The translations under genes and the position numbers were made by a program. Shown here in pieces: positions 1-7,630 of a DNA stretch of 43,582 nucleotides. Position 1 is the stretch's first letter. Each line of letters begins with the position of its first letter. Under the pieces are notes generated by a model. The model was given only the letters and a program-made list of their open reading frames with translations, was not told the DNA's origin and did no database searches. The DNA comes from Clostridia bacterium. GTDB lineage: Bacteria > Bacillota > Clostridia > Christensenellales > Aristaeellaceae. The stretch spans positions 1-43,582 of the forward strand of contig JAFRHH010000051.1 in NCBI GenBank assembly GCA_017433405.1, in the 5' to 3' direction.

Positions 1-30
1 CCATATGAACTTCCCTCTTGACCCAAAGGG

Positions 31-106
31 TGGAGCTGGTGATGGGACTCGAACCCGCAACCTGCTGATTACAAATCAGCTGCTCTGCCAATTGAGCTAC
101 ACCAGC
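31..106 (-). tRNA. tRNA-Thr (anticodon TGT)
   Basis: Read on the minus strand the cloverleaf is complete: acceptor GCTGGTG pairs with CACCAGC, the D arm has AGCTC..GAGC, the anticodon stem CTGAT/ATCAG holds loop TTTGTAA with anticodon TGT, and the T arm contains GGTTCGAGTCC. CCA is encoded. It is the last gene of a five-tRNA operon. Confidence 0.95.
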
Positions 107-149
107 ATAAGCTCTTCGTGACACAGCCGGCAGTTCGCCTGGTGAAAAG

Positions 150-226
150 TGGCGACCCGGAAGGGGCTCGAACCCTCGACCTCCAGCGTGACAGGCTGGC
201 GCTCTAACCAACTGAGCTACCGGGCC
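150..226 (-). tRNA. tRNA-Asp (anticodon GTC)
   Basis: Acceptor GGCCCGG pairs with CCGGGTC through one G-T pair. The anticodon stem CCAGC/GCTGG holds loop CTGTCAC, anticodon GTC, discriminator G as expected for Asp. CCA is encoded. Fourth gene of the tRNA operon. Confidence 0.95.
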
Positions 227-235
227 AAAAGGCTG

Positions 236-309
236 TGGGCCTTCAGGGACTTGAACCCCGGACCAACCGGTTATGAGCCGGCCGCTCTGACCAACTGAGC
301 TAAAGGCCC
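236..309 (-). tRNA. tRNA with CAT anticodon, probably Ile2 (lysidine type) or elongator Met
   Basis: Acceptor GGGCCTT/AAGGCCC, anticodon stem GCCGG/CCGGT (one G-T pair) with loop CTCATAA. The acceptor and D-arm start (CCTTTAGCTCAGTTGGT) recalls Bacillus tRNA-Ile2, whose CAT is modified by TilS to read AUA, but elongator Met cannot be excluded from sequence alone. It is not an initiator tRNA, because the first acceptor pair G-C is intact. CCA is not encoded: the bases after discriminator A are CAG. Confidence 0.85.
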
Positions 310-329
310 ATGAATCGGAAAGGAGAGAG

Positions 330-402
330 TGACCCCGTCGGGATTCGAACCCGAGTTACCGCCGTGAAAGGGCGATGTCTTAGGCCTCTTGACCACGGGG
401 CC
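330..402 (-). tRNA. tRNA-Glu (anticodon TTC)
   Basis: Acceptor GGCCCCG/CGGGGTC, anticodon stem TCGCC/GGCGG with loop CTTTCAC, anticodon TTC, and T loop GGTTCGAATCC. CCA is not encoded (discriminator A followed by CTC), so the CCA-adding enzyme must complete it. Second gene of the tRNA operon. Confidence 0.95.
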
Positions 403-425
403 ACGAATGCCGGAGTGATAAGAAG

Positions 426-499
426 TCGGGGTGAAGGGATTCGAACCCCCGGCCCCATGCTCCCAAAGCACGTGCGCTACCAAACTGCGCTACACCCCG
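426..499 (-). tRNA. tRNA-Pro (anticodon TGG)
   Basis: Acceptor CGGGGTG/CACCCCG; D arm TAGCGCAGTTTGGTAGCGC typical of bacterial tRNA-Pro; anticodon stem CGTGC/GCATG with loop TTTGGGA, anticodon TGG. CCA is not encoded (A then CTT). It is the promoter-proximal gene of the cluster, starting about 41 bases after the -10 box. Confidence 0.95.
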
Positions 500-539
500 G
501 TGCAACCTTCCCGCGGTCAATCCCGCAGGCGACTTTGTC

Positions 540-568
540 AGTATAAACGAAAAGTTTCCGTTTGTCAA
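540..568 (-). promoter_or_regulatory. Promoter of the tRNA operon
   Basis: On the minus strand: TTGACA (563-568), a 17-base spacer, then TATACT (540-545). This is one base from the vegetative consensus and sits just ahead of tRNA-Pro. All five tRNAs lie downstream with short spacers and no internal terminator was seen, so they are probably one transcript. Confidence 0.85.
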
Positions 569-619
569 TCACCAATTTCTAATTTTTTTTCCCCTTTGGG
601 GCCTTTTTTTTAAAAGCGC

Positions 620-1429
620 TTACGGCTTTCCGGTCATAAACCGCAGCAGGCGCTGCTTAAAATCCGGCGCCGTATCGTAGCAGGCGTGCCCGTATTCGCT
701 GTACAGATGGATTTCAAAATCCGGCCTTCCGGCCAGGCAGGAGGCGATCTGGGATCCGGCCTCGCCGCCGAGCACCTGGTCGTCCTTCGATCCGATCACG
801 AGGAAAGGACATTTTATCTTCTCCAGGTCTTTCCGGATATCGAAGTTCTTTATCCCCCTCGCCTGGATCACAAAATGCTTCAGTTCCTCCTCCGTCACGG
901 TTTTCGCCAGTTCGGCCATAGCTTCCCTGATTGTGTTAAACACCGCCGCCGGATACAGCGCCCGGCCAAAATCCAGATAGAGCTCCTCCGTCTTTTTTCC
1001 CTCCGCCAGCTCAATCCAGCGAGCGATTCGCTGAAACCGCTCCCGGGAAACCTGGGCCGGGGCGGAAGCGACAGCCAGCCTTCGAACCATCTCCGGATGA
1101 TTGATCGCCAGATCCATGGCCATCATGCCTCCCAGGGATGCACCGAACAGGCATACCTTCTCCATTCCCAGGGCCTTCAGGGCCACGCAGGTATCCTCCG
1201 CGATCCCGTGGACGGGATAAACCGGAGGAATCTCCTTCCTGCGGTCGAAGAGATAAACCGTAAAATCCCGGGTCAGCAAATGATAGCTGCCTGCAACGGC
1301 GGCGGCAGACCGAAGGACGCTCTGGAGGCTGAGGCCCGGGAGCATCACAAGCGTATCGCCGCCTGATCCAAAGCAGGCGTACTCCATAGAAAACCCGCCT
1401 GTTTCCACCGTTTTGATCTGAATCTTCAT
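620..1429 (-). CDS. Alpha/beta hydrolase, substrate unknown
   Basis: A 269-residue single-domain alpha/beta hydrolase. The nucleophile elbow is GASLGG with Ser98; candidate acid residues are Asp216/Asp217 in GSKDDQ, and the catalytic His is His248 in SEYGHACYD. An HG-type oxyanion loop is replaced by LPGLSLQS around residue 30. No signal peptide, so it is cytoplasmic. The start ATG at 1429 follows GAAGAGCGG; an internal Met15 is an alternative start. It follows the nucleosidase gene by 139 bases. The fold includes esterases, peptidases and carbon-carbon hydrolases, and nothing here fixes the substrate. Confidence 0.85.
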   Translation of the reverse strand: MKIQIKTVETGGFSMEYACFGSGGDTLVMLPGLSLQSVLRSAAAVAGSYHLLTRDFTVYLFDRRKEIPPVYPVHGIAEDTCVALKALGMEKVCLFGASLGGMMAMDLAINHPEMVRRLAVASAPAQVSRERFQRIARWIELAEGKKTEELYLDFGRALYPAAVFNTIREAMAELAKTVTEEELKHFVIQARGIKNFDIRKDLEKIKCPFLVIGSKDDQVLGGEAGSQIASCLAGRPDFEIHLYSEYGHACYDTAPDFKQRLLRFMTGKP

Positions 1430-1568
1430 CCGCTCTTCTTCAACCCCCGCGGTTTTCCTTCCCCGCCGATCTTCCTGATCTGTTCTTCAGCTCTTCGCGA
1501 TCTGTCCCCTGGCGCCGGTCGGTCTTCCGCTCCCCGCCGTCCGGTTGTTCCGGGCACCTTCGGGCGCG

Positions 1569-2255
1569 TCACCGGAGCGGCTTCATCTGCTCCAGGATCT
1601 TCCGCAGGGCGGCAAAGGCCTTTCTTGCGCCCTTTTCCACGTTGGCGGCATAGTCCGCGCCTGTTCCGTCGAAGGTATCGCTGATGCATTTGACCGACAG
1701 GCAGGGTACGCCGTTCAGAAAGCAGGTCCGCGCGATCGCGGCGATCTCCATGTCGCAGATTCCGCAGCCCAGGGCCGCCAGCCTCCGCTTGTCCTCCGGC
1801 TCCTCGACAAAGCGGTCTCCGCTTGCGACGGCGATCTCCCGGAATTCCGGAAGAACCTCCTTCGCCAGGGTCAGCAGGCGCTCATCCACCGGTATAAACC
1901 GATCCGGCAAATCCACGTACTGATGCTTCTCCACCGGATCAATGGGAGAGATGTCAAAGTCATAATGGCAGACCTTCCGGACAAGAAAAAGATCCTCCAC
2001 CTGAAGATCCCGGGTCAGGGCTCCGGCGACGCCGAAGTTCAGCACCGTCTCGCAGCCGTACCGGGTAATCAGCAGCTGTGTTCCCGCAGCCGCGTCGATC
2101 TCGCCGTAGCCGGAGCACAGGGCAAAGAGTTCATGGCCGCCAAGCACGGTATGATACACCCTGCGGCAGCTGACCTCCTCCTCCGTGATTTCGCTTCCCT
2201 GGGAAAGGAATGCCTTCAGTTCCTGCTCTACGGCGATCAGTATGCCTACCTTCAT
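1569..2255 (-). CDS. mtnN: 5'-methylthioadenosine/S-adenosylhomocysteine nucleosidase
   Basis: 228 residues, the usual family length (about 230). It matches the purine-nucleoside phosphorylase fold: AVEQE with the proton-donor Glu10, NFGVAGAL around 73-80, ASGDRFV at 144-150, the purine/ribose-binding Met169-Glu170 in CDMEIAAIA, and the catalytic Asp193 in SDTFDG. It hydrolyses MTA and SAH to adenine plus a thiosugar, which relieves inhibition of methyltransferases and serves methionine salvage. Start ATG at 2255 is preceded by GGAAGGGG. A second methyl-cycle locus, metF-metH, lies 5 kb away on the other strand. Confidence 0.92.
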   Translation of the reverse strand: MKVGILIAVEQELKAFLSQGSEITEEEVSCRRVYHTVLGGHELFALCSGYGEIDAAAGTQLLITRYGCETVLNFGVAGALTRDLQVEDLFLVRKVCHYDFDISPIDPVEKHQYVDLPDRFIPVDERLLTLAKEVLPEFREIAVASGDRFVEEPEDKRRLAALGCGICDMEIAAIARTCFLNGVPCLSVKCISDTFDGTGADYAANVEKGARKAFAALRKILEQMKPLR

Positions 2256-2362
2256 ATCGCTTCATCCCCTTCCTGATCTGACAGCGCCCGAATCCGCTCC
2301 CGCCAGCGAATTCAGGCGCTGAAAATGCTCATGTTGATTTGGGAAGTTCCCCTCAGATCCTC

Positions 2363-4021
2363 TCAGCCGTCTCCGATTTCATCCGTCGGCTCTTCCGGGT
2401 TCTGCTGCTCCGGACCGGCGGCGTCGTCATCGCCGTCCTCCGGCTGCGGGGCGGATTCGCCTTCCGCGCCGGGCTGAGCGCCGCCCTGTCCGTAGCCCCC
2501 GCTGATCAGGCGCTCATAGGATATTTCCGCGACCCAGGCCAGGTTGGGATCACCCGTTTCCCGGATCGATTCCCGCAGGGTTTCCTCGGAGGGATTCACC
2601 ATGACCTCGAAGGTGCCCGCCCCGGTCGAAATCCGGATGGGCTGGGAAACGTCCAGCATCGCGGGATTCACCAGGATCGAGAAATCGCCGTTTACGTCGC
2701 GGGGATCCACCACCAGGCCGTTGTCTTCCTCCTGCATCGCGAAAATCAGGCCTTGGTTCACGGAAGGATCCGCCTTCAGCCAGTAGAAGCTTGTGATCTT
2801 CCGGGAGGGCGCCCGGGTGCTCAGATCCCAGTTCAGGTACGCCGGAACCGGATTCCGGGTAAACTGATTGACATACCAGACCGCGCTGGTGTTGACCTTT
2901 TTGGTTTCCAGGCCGAAATCCCGAACGACCTCCCAGCAGGCCTCATCGAGCTTTTCATTGAACCCCGCGGTATAATAGGACATCTCCATGACGCTGTCCG
3001 AGCCGGTACTCTCCTTAAAGGCCTGGACAAAGCGGTTCAGCATATCCCCCGTGATGGCGGGATCCGCGTAGGCGGTCGGGTTGGCCAGGACCTCATGCAT
3101 CACCTGCTCCTGGGCATATTCATATTCCCCCGTCAGCTGGCTGGCATCGGTATAATCGTCGTAGTTATGGGCGTCCGGCACGTGCACCAGCACCTGATGC
3201 TCATAGCCGTAATCATACAGGCCGTGAAGGTCCGCCAGCGTCTGGTCAAACTCCGCCGCCCGGACGCAGCGCATGGCCTCCTCGGTATAATAATCCCGAA
3301 TTCCGACCTGAATGCTGAAGCCGACGTTCATCAGATTGATCAGCTGAACCCCGTTCGGATGGCCGGAGGACATATTGGCCGCCGCGAACCGGTCCGCCAT
3401 TCGGGGCGTAATCTGATACACGCCGTCGCCCCCGGCAGAGAAGCCCATCAGATAGACCCGGTTCGGATCCGCGTGATACAGATAGATCATCGACTGGATC
3501 AGCCGGTCGTACAGGGGATAGGACTCCGGCTGAAAATGCAGATCCCAGGTGTTCGAAATGCCCCGAATCGCGATGTAGATCCCGTTCTGCACGTTCTCCC
3601 GGTAATAATTGTACATCGCGTACCATTCACCGTCATTGCCTTCGGGTTCATCCTCGCCGCCTCCGTGCAGCGCCAGATACAGCGGATAGCGGCCGTCTGC
3701 GTCCGGTTCCCCCCGGACCTCGATCAGGCCGCGCATGGTATGGCCGTCGTGGGTCAGCGTCAGCAGGCAGATCTGCTGCTCCGGAAAGCTCGGATGGCGC
3801 ACGGTCTCCTCGGTGATTTCGCCGCGAAGCTCCGCCTCCAGCTCCGGATCCGAGAAATAGGCCTCCGCTGCCTCCTGAACCATCCGCAGCGCCTCTTCCC
3901 GGGTTTTCGGCGCCAGCTCACCGTTGATCCGGATGATCCCCTCCGCGCCCGCGGAGCCAAGGGTCCACAGCGCCACTGTCAGCAGAACCAGCCAGCATAC
4001 GAGCCGATTTTTCATCTTCAT
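2363..4021 (-). CDS. Secreted alpha/beta-hydrolase esterase with acidic C-terminal tail
   Basis: 552 residues. An N-terminal signal peptide (Lys-Arg start, hydrophobic residues 8-20, likely cleavage after SAGA near 26) indicates export. Residues 110-290 resemble the polyhydroxybutyrate depolymerase/feruloyl-esterase fold: LALHGGG at 116-122, nucleophile Ser195 in MGFSAGG, and His285 in DAHNYDD. The last ~40 residues are rich in Gly, Pro, Asp and Glu and look disordered. The substrate is unknown; acetylated or feruloylated plant polysaccharide is a guess. ATG at 4021 sits 5 bases after AGAGGGAG; Met3 at 4015 is an alternative. The ribosome site is part of a partial copy of the interspersed 5' element. 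Confidence 0.8.
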   Translation of the reverse strand: MKMKNRLVCWLVLLTVALWTLGSAGAEGIIRINGELAPKTREEALRMVQEAAEAYFSDPELEAELRGEITEETVRHPSFPEQQICLLTLTHDGHTMRGLIEVRGEPDADGRYPLYLALHGGGEDEPEGNDGEWYAMYNYYRENVQNGIYIAIRGISNTWDLHFQPESYPLYDRLIQSMIYLYHADPNRVYLMGFSAGGDGVYQITPRMADRFAAANMSSGHPNGVQLINLMNVGFSIQVGIRDYYTEEAMRCVRAAEFDQTLADLHGLYDYGYEHQVLVHVPDAHNYDDYTDASQLTGEYEYAQEQVMHEVLANPTAYADPAITGDMLNRFVQAFKESTGSDSVMEMSYYTAGFNEKLDEACWEVVRDFGLETKKVNTSAVWYVNQFTRNPVPAYLNWDLSTRAPSRKITSFYWLKADPSVNQGLIFAMQEEDNGLVVDPRDVNGDFSILVNPAMLDVSQPIRISTGAGTFEVMVNPSEETLRESIRETGDPNLAWVAEISYERLISGGYGQGGAQPGAEGESAPQPEDGDDDAAGPEQQNPEEPTDEIGDG

Positions 4022-4060
4022 CTCTTCTCCCTCTGTGAACGTCAGTTCACGTCTGTCTTT
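4022..4060 (-). repeat. Partial copy of the interspersed 5' element (hairpin 2 plus ribosome site)
   Basis: Minus-strand sense: CAGAC, then GTGAAC-TGAC-GTTCAC (4035-4050, perfect 6-bp stem), then AGAGGGAG and the esterase ATG, with 13 bases between stem and start codon. The upstream long hairpin and most of the linker found in the full copies are missing here. It lies between the parvulin gene and the esterase gene. Confidence 0.8.
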
Positions 4061-4076
4061 CAGTTCTCCGCTCCTC

Positions 4077-5369
4077 TCAGGGGTTCAGCAGCTCCGGATG
4101 GGTTTCGATCTCATACCGCGGCCGCCATTCCGCCATGAGCTTCCGCAGCTTTTCCGTCTGTTTGGCCTGCAGCGCGGAGGCCTCCAGCAGCTTCCGCTCC
4201 TCCTCCGTCAGCGGGTGCTCCCCGCCCGGGTAGTCCCGCTCGTACCACACGATATGAATTCCCTGCTCCGTCACGAAAGGCTCGGTCAGCTCCCCGGGCT
4301 TTTTCAGCGCCGCGACCCGCTGGCGGAAGGTCTCCGCCCACCGGGTGCTGTCCGGGTGGAAAAGCAGCTCCTGGCCGGCTTCCTCCCCGGCCTCCTGACC
4401 GTATTCCGCGATCAGATCCTCAAAGGGTTCCCCCGCCGCGTACCGCTCCGCGATCCGGTCCGTGGTTTCCTTCAGAAGCGGAAGCGCGCCGTTTTCCAGC
4501 TCCAGCACCCGATCCAGCAGCTCTCCGTAAGCTTTCGATTCCGCTTCGTAGGCCGCCCTCGCCGCGGCCACATCGCCGCCGGCAATGCCCGCTTCCGCCA
4601 CCGCGTTGTAGGCGGCCTCCAGGCTGGCCGCCTTCTCTTCGAGCGCCGGCTGGAGGGCGTTGACCTGATCGATGATCTCCTGCGGATAGGGCAGCAGAAT
4701 CTGGCGGATCACCCGGTACCCCTCCGGCGTATAGAAGGATTCGTTCCCGGTTTCAAGAATCTGCTGCTCAAAGCGGGGAATATCCTTTTCGTAGGCCTCC
4801 CGGTCCGGCGTCAGGAAGGTTTCCCGGTACCAGGCATCCGTTTCCTCCGGCGTAATGGCAACATCCCCGCAGTACAGGGCCAGGATCCGCTCGCTGCGCA
4901 GGGAGATCAGCGCCTCCTGATAAACGAGGTCCAGCGTATAGCCCTGCTCCGCCAGCCATTCAGTAATCTCCTTCTCCGAGGCCTCGTAGCCCTCCTGCTC
5001 CACCCGGGCCTGAAAATTCTGCCACAGGCTTTCGAATACATTGCCGGCGTAGGAGCGGAGCCGGGCCTCCTCCGCCTCCGTCAGAACATTCTGTCCGGCC
5101 TCCTCCAGCCTGTTTTCAATCAGTCCGATCTCCACCAGGTGTTCCACCGCCTGGTCAATCAGCTGCTGCTTCTCCTCCGCCGTCGGGCTGTAGCCCTGAT
5201 AGCTCAGCAGATCCAGGTTCGACTGGTAGGCATAGCGGGCCAGGGACAGCGGGTATTCCATTTTTCCGACCCGAACGATGACCGGATCCGTCCCCTCCGC
5301 GATCCCGTTCAGCCCAGGCGCCGCCAGGCAAAGGATCAGTGCCATCCCCAGCAAAATCAGCTTCTTCAT
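4077..5369 (-). CDS. Exported parvulin-type peptidyl-prolyl isomerase (PrsA/SurA-like)
   Basis: 430 residues from ATG 5369, chosen over the upstream in-frame start at 5396 because GGGAGG lies just ahead and the signal peptide MKKLILLGMALILCLAAP then begins at residue 1. There is no clear lipobox Cys after the signal, so it may be released rather than lipid-anchored. A SurA-like helical N-terminal region (about 30-190) precedes a parvulin domain (about 205-400) marked by YRVIRQILL, FEDLIAEYG and EQGIHIVWYERD. A Glu/Ala-rich helical insert of about 75 residues interrupts the parvulin domain after its first strand. It probably folds secreted proteins, plausibly including the co-directional esterase. 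Confidence 0.82.
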   Translation of the reverse strand: MKKLILLGMALILCLAAPGLNGIAEGTDPVIVRVGKMEYPLSLARYAYQSNLDLLSYQGYSPTAEEKQQLIDQAVEHLVEIGLIENRLEEAGQNVLTEAEEARLRSYAGNVFESLWQNFQARVEQEGYEASEKEITEWLAEQGYTLDLVYQEALISLRSERILALYCGDVAITPEETDAWYRETFLTPDREAYEKDIPRFEQQILETGNESFYTPEGYRVIRQILLPYPQEIIDQVNALQPALEEKAASLEAAYNAVAEAGIAGGDVAAARAAYEAESKAYGELLDRVLELENGALPLLKETTDRIAERYAAGEPFEDLIAEYGQEAGEEAGQELLFHPDSTRWAETFRQRVAALKKPGELTEPFVTEQGIHIVWYERDYPGGEHPLTEEERKLLEASALQAKQTEKLRKLMAEWRPRYEIETHPELLNP

Positions 5370-5437
5370 CGGCCGGTTTCCTCCCTGATGCCCCATGCTG
5401 ATCGCATTGTCTCAAAGATCTGCCATCAGGCTCCTTT

Positions 5438-6313
5438 TTACGCCTTCGAAGCCGGTTCCGGATCCCCGCCCAGCCGGGAGGCCACCAGGATGCCGAGGGC
5501 CAGCGTCACGACCGCGGCGACGCCGATCCAGACGTTAAAGCCGTCATAGATTTTGGGCTCCATCAGGATGACCACCGGGGAAGCGGCTACCATACCGAGA
5601 ATGCCGCAGTAGGTCCAGCCCTTCCACTTCTTCATCAGGATTTCAATCAGCTTCGCGATCCCGAAGATGCCGACCACGATCCCGATCAGGAAGGGAATCA
5701 GGATACCGAGATTCTGGCCCACCGCGGCCCAGTCCCCGCCGGTCAGTCCCCTGACCGTCGCGGGAATCGCTTCCGTCACGACGGGCTCATAATATCCCAG
5801 GGTTTTGAGGATCATGCTCCCGCTGACCCCGGGAATCACCATCGCCGCGGAGCAGACGGCGCCGAGCACCAGCATCAGCAGGACGCTGCCGAAGCTCAGG
5901 GTCAGCTTCGCGACGTTTTCCTTCTCGATCAGCTTCAGCCCAACCACCAGGGCGAACAGCAGCACGAAGATCACCGCCCCCTGCCAGCCGATCCGCTCCC
6001 CCTTCATCTCCCGGAGAATAAAGGGAAGGCTTCCCAGGATCAGCCCGATAAACAGGGTGTTGGTCGGCAGCGGATAATTCGCGAAGGCGGCCTTCAGGGC
6101 GAAGGAACCGATCAGGATCGCCGCCGCCATGCCGACCAGGTAGGGCAGCAGGATGCTGATGCATTTTTTGAATTCCGTAAACAGGTGATTAATGCAGTAA
6201 ATCAGCTTGTCATAGATCCCCATGGAAACCATCATGGTTCCGCCGGAAACGCCGGGGATCACGTTCGCCAGCCCGATTACCGCTCCCCGCAGGACATCCA
6301 GAAACCATTTCAT
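5438..6313 (-). CDS. popT: DUF368 membrane protein, probable polyprenyl-phosphate transporter
   Basis: 291 residues, almost wholly membrane-spanning (about eight segments). The two family signatures that look like internal duplicates are present: NVIPGVSGGTM at 17-27 and MVIPGVSGSMIL at 158-169. DUF368 proteins have been identified as undecaprenyl-phosphate transporters (PopT) that return the lipid carrier across the membrane for reuse in wall synthesis. The gene starts 3 bases after the stop of the small zinc-ribbon gene, so the two are co-transcribed from the promoter at 6589-6617. Family assignment is firm; the transport role comes from knowledge of the family. Confidence 0.88.
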   Translation of the reverse strand: MKWFLDVLRGAVIGLANVIPGVSGGTMMVSMGIYDKLIYCINHLFTEFKKCISILLPYLVGMAAAILIGSFALKAAFANYPLPTNTLFIGLILGSLPFILREMKGERIGWQGAVIFVLLFALVVGLKLIEKENVAKLTLSFGSVLLMLVLGAVCSAAMVIPGVSGSMILKTLGYYEPVVTEAIPATVRGLTGGDWAAVGQNLGILIPFLIGIVVGIFGIAKLIEILMKKWKGWTYCGILGMVAASPVVILMEPKIYDGFNVWIGVAAVVTLALGILVASRLGGDPEPASKA

Positions 6314-6316
6314 CGG

Positions 6317-6556
6317 TCAAAACCCTCCGTCTTCCTCATCGTCATACCCGTCCGCCGGGCTTTCAAAGGTCTCAGCCAGGCTTTCCGGCGAAAACCGGGG
6401 ATCGGACGCCAGCTTCGCCAGCTGATCCCTGGGAACGACCGTATCGGTCCCCAGGCAGTCCCGGCAGCGGTTCCCGCATTCCGGGCAGACGCACCCGAGG
6501 CGCTCGCTTTCCGCCTGGATCATATAGGTTCCGCATTCCCTGCAGCTGCAGCGCAC
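6317..6556 (-). CDS. Small zinc-ribbon-like protein, function unknown
   Basis: 79 residues. It has cysteines spaced as two or more CxxC knuckles: CSCREC near the start and CVCPECGNRCRDC in the middle, which suggests one or two structural zinc sites. The C-terminal third is acidic (DDEEDGG). I place the start at GTG 6556, because GGGAGGAGGG ends just ahead of it; the upstream in-frame TTG at 6574 would lie inside that ribosome site. It is the first gene of a two-gene operon with the DUF368 transporter. The protein is not recognised beyond the zinc-ribbon pattern. Confidence 0.7.
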   Translation of the reverse strand: MRCSCRECGTYMIQAESERLGCVCPECGNRCRDCLGTDTVVPRDQLAKLASDPRFSPESLAETFESPADGYDDEEDGGF

Positions 6557-6588
6557 GGCCTTCCCTCCTCCCAAAATGCAACAGACGC

Positions 6589-6617
6589 ATTATACCAGAA
6601 GCCCTGTCTTTCTTCAA
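6589..6617 (-). promoter_or_regulatory. Promoter of the zinc-ribbon/DUF368 operon
   Basis: Minus strand: TTGAAG (6612-6617), 17-base spacer, perfect TATAAT (6589-6594), about 33 bases before the GTG start. It begins only 10 bases beyond the hpf terminator, so the two transcription units are back to back. Confidence 0.85.
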
Positions 6618-6627
6618 GGACCCCCAC

Positions 6628-6654
6628 AAAAAAAGGGGCCGCGTCCGCGGCCCC
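6628..6654 (-). terminator. Intrinsic terminator of hpf
   Basis: Minus strand: GGGGCCGC, loop GGAC, GCGGCCCC, then seven T. The perfect 8-bp GC stem followed by a T run is a textbook intrinsic terminator, placed about 145 bases after the hpf stop codon. The stretch 6655-6798 between them holds no recognisable gene. Confidence 0.92.
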
Positions 6655-6798
6655 GGGCTGTATGTCCACCCGATCGGCTGTTCCTCCCGCTTCCATGCGC
6701 TTTACGCTCAAGCGCGCCTCGTCTGACGCCCGGTCCTGCCGGCCTGCGTCCTCTTTCGCATGCCCCGCCTTCGGTTTCCGACCCGGGTTCAGCCGGAA

Positions 6799-7338
6799 TC
6801 AGGCTTCGGGCTCCAGCAGGCCCAGATTGCCGTCCTTTCTCAGATACAGAACGTTCGTCCGCTCCGTATCGATATTTACAAAGACGAAGAAGCTGTGGCC
6901 CAGAAGCTCCATTTCGATAATCGCGTCCTCCACGCTCATGGGGCGCACCGGGAAGGTCTTCCGCCGGACAACCTTCCGGGCCTCCTCGTCCTCCAGATCC
7001 TCCTCGATATATTCGGGAACCTCCGCGAAGGCTTCCTCCCGCAGGTTCTTGCCCAGCTTCGTCCGGTGCTTCCGGATCTGGCGCTCCATCTTGGCCAGCG
7101 CCTTGTCGATCGCCAGGAACAGGTTATCGTCCGCGGAGCTCTCGCTCCGGAGAATCACGTTTTTCCCCATCGGGACCGTAATCTCAACGATCCGGCGGTC
7201 GTCCTTCTCCTTTCTCATCTTGACCTGCATTTCCGTTTCCGGATACAGGTACTTCCCCATGGTTTCCGTTTTCTTTTCAATGCGCCTGGTAATCGCCGGC
7301 GTCACCGACATGTTTCTCGCGGTAATCAAGAGTTTCAT
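6799..7338 (-). CDS. hpf: Ribosome hibernation promoting factor, long form
   Basis: 179 residues from ATG 7338, beginning MKLLITARNM. The N-terminal S30AE domain (about 1-100) binds the small subunit near the decoding centre, and the C-terminal domain (about 120-179, FPVRPMSVEDAIIEMELLGH) mediates 100S dimerisation, which defines the long form. An in-frame TTG at 7362 was rejected because it overlaps the AAAGGAG ribosome site. Monocistronic: terminator at 6628-6654 and a structured leader upstream. Expected to act in stationary phase or stress. Confidence 0.93.
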   Translation of the reverse strand: MKLLITARNMSVTPAITRRIEKKTETMGKYLYPETEMQVKMRKEKDDRRIVEITVPMGKNVILRSESSADDNLFLAIDKALAKMERQIRKHRTKLGKNLREEAFAEVPEYIEEDLEDEEARKVVRRKTFPVRPMSVEDAIIEMELLGHSFFVFVNIDTERTNVLYLRKDGNLGLLEPEA

Positions 7339-7470
7339 AAAATGCCTCTGGCTCCTTTCCAAATTTTGGGTGCCGAAGAATCACGGAACCCGGTCATCCG
7401 GCCCGACGGCCCCGTGAAGATCCGCGTGCCATGGGCACCACGTCCTTCCTTATGCTTTCCTGATACTATA
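7339..7470 (-). other. Structured leader of hpf with competing pairings
   Basis: Between hpf and the divergent metF there are about 290 bases. Near hpf, on the minus strand, GTGCC-CAT-GGCAC (7426-7438) forms a perfect small hairpin, yet its 5' arm GGTGCC (7434-7439) can instead pair with GGCACC at 7369-7374, close to the ribosome site. TATAGT at 7465-7470 may be a -10 box, but no good -35 was found. Some Bacillota carry the raiA-motif RNA ahead of this gene; I cannot confirm it here. The rest, to 7630, is AT-rich with no gene seen. Confidence 0.35.
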
Positions 7471-7630
7471 TTTCGATCATCAAAAGCGGATTTCCTTCCT
7501 GTTTTTTGTTATTTTCATTATTTTTTTCAACCGAATTGAACAAACCGTGGAAAAGCGGTTTTCGGATCCCGGAAACCCTTGATTTCTCCCGGCTCCTGTT
7601 GCACAATAAGGCCAAAGAGGTGATCATTTC

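Noticed and set aside
580-612. CCCC-TTT-GGGG hairpin flanked by T runs
   Set aside because: Only a 4-bp core stem, and the T run follows on the plus strand, where no gene ends. On the minus strand it is followed by A, so it is not a terminator for the hydrolase gene.
2339-4138. 599-codon plus-strand frame opposite the esterase
   Set aside because: Shadow of a gene with signal peptide and catalytic triad; no ribosome site at its start.
7466-7630. SAM riboswitch or T-box ahead of metF
   Set aside because: The region is AT-rich, shows no conserved S-box or T-box core and has no terminator hairpin before the start codon.
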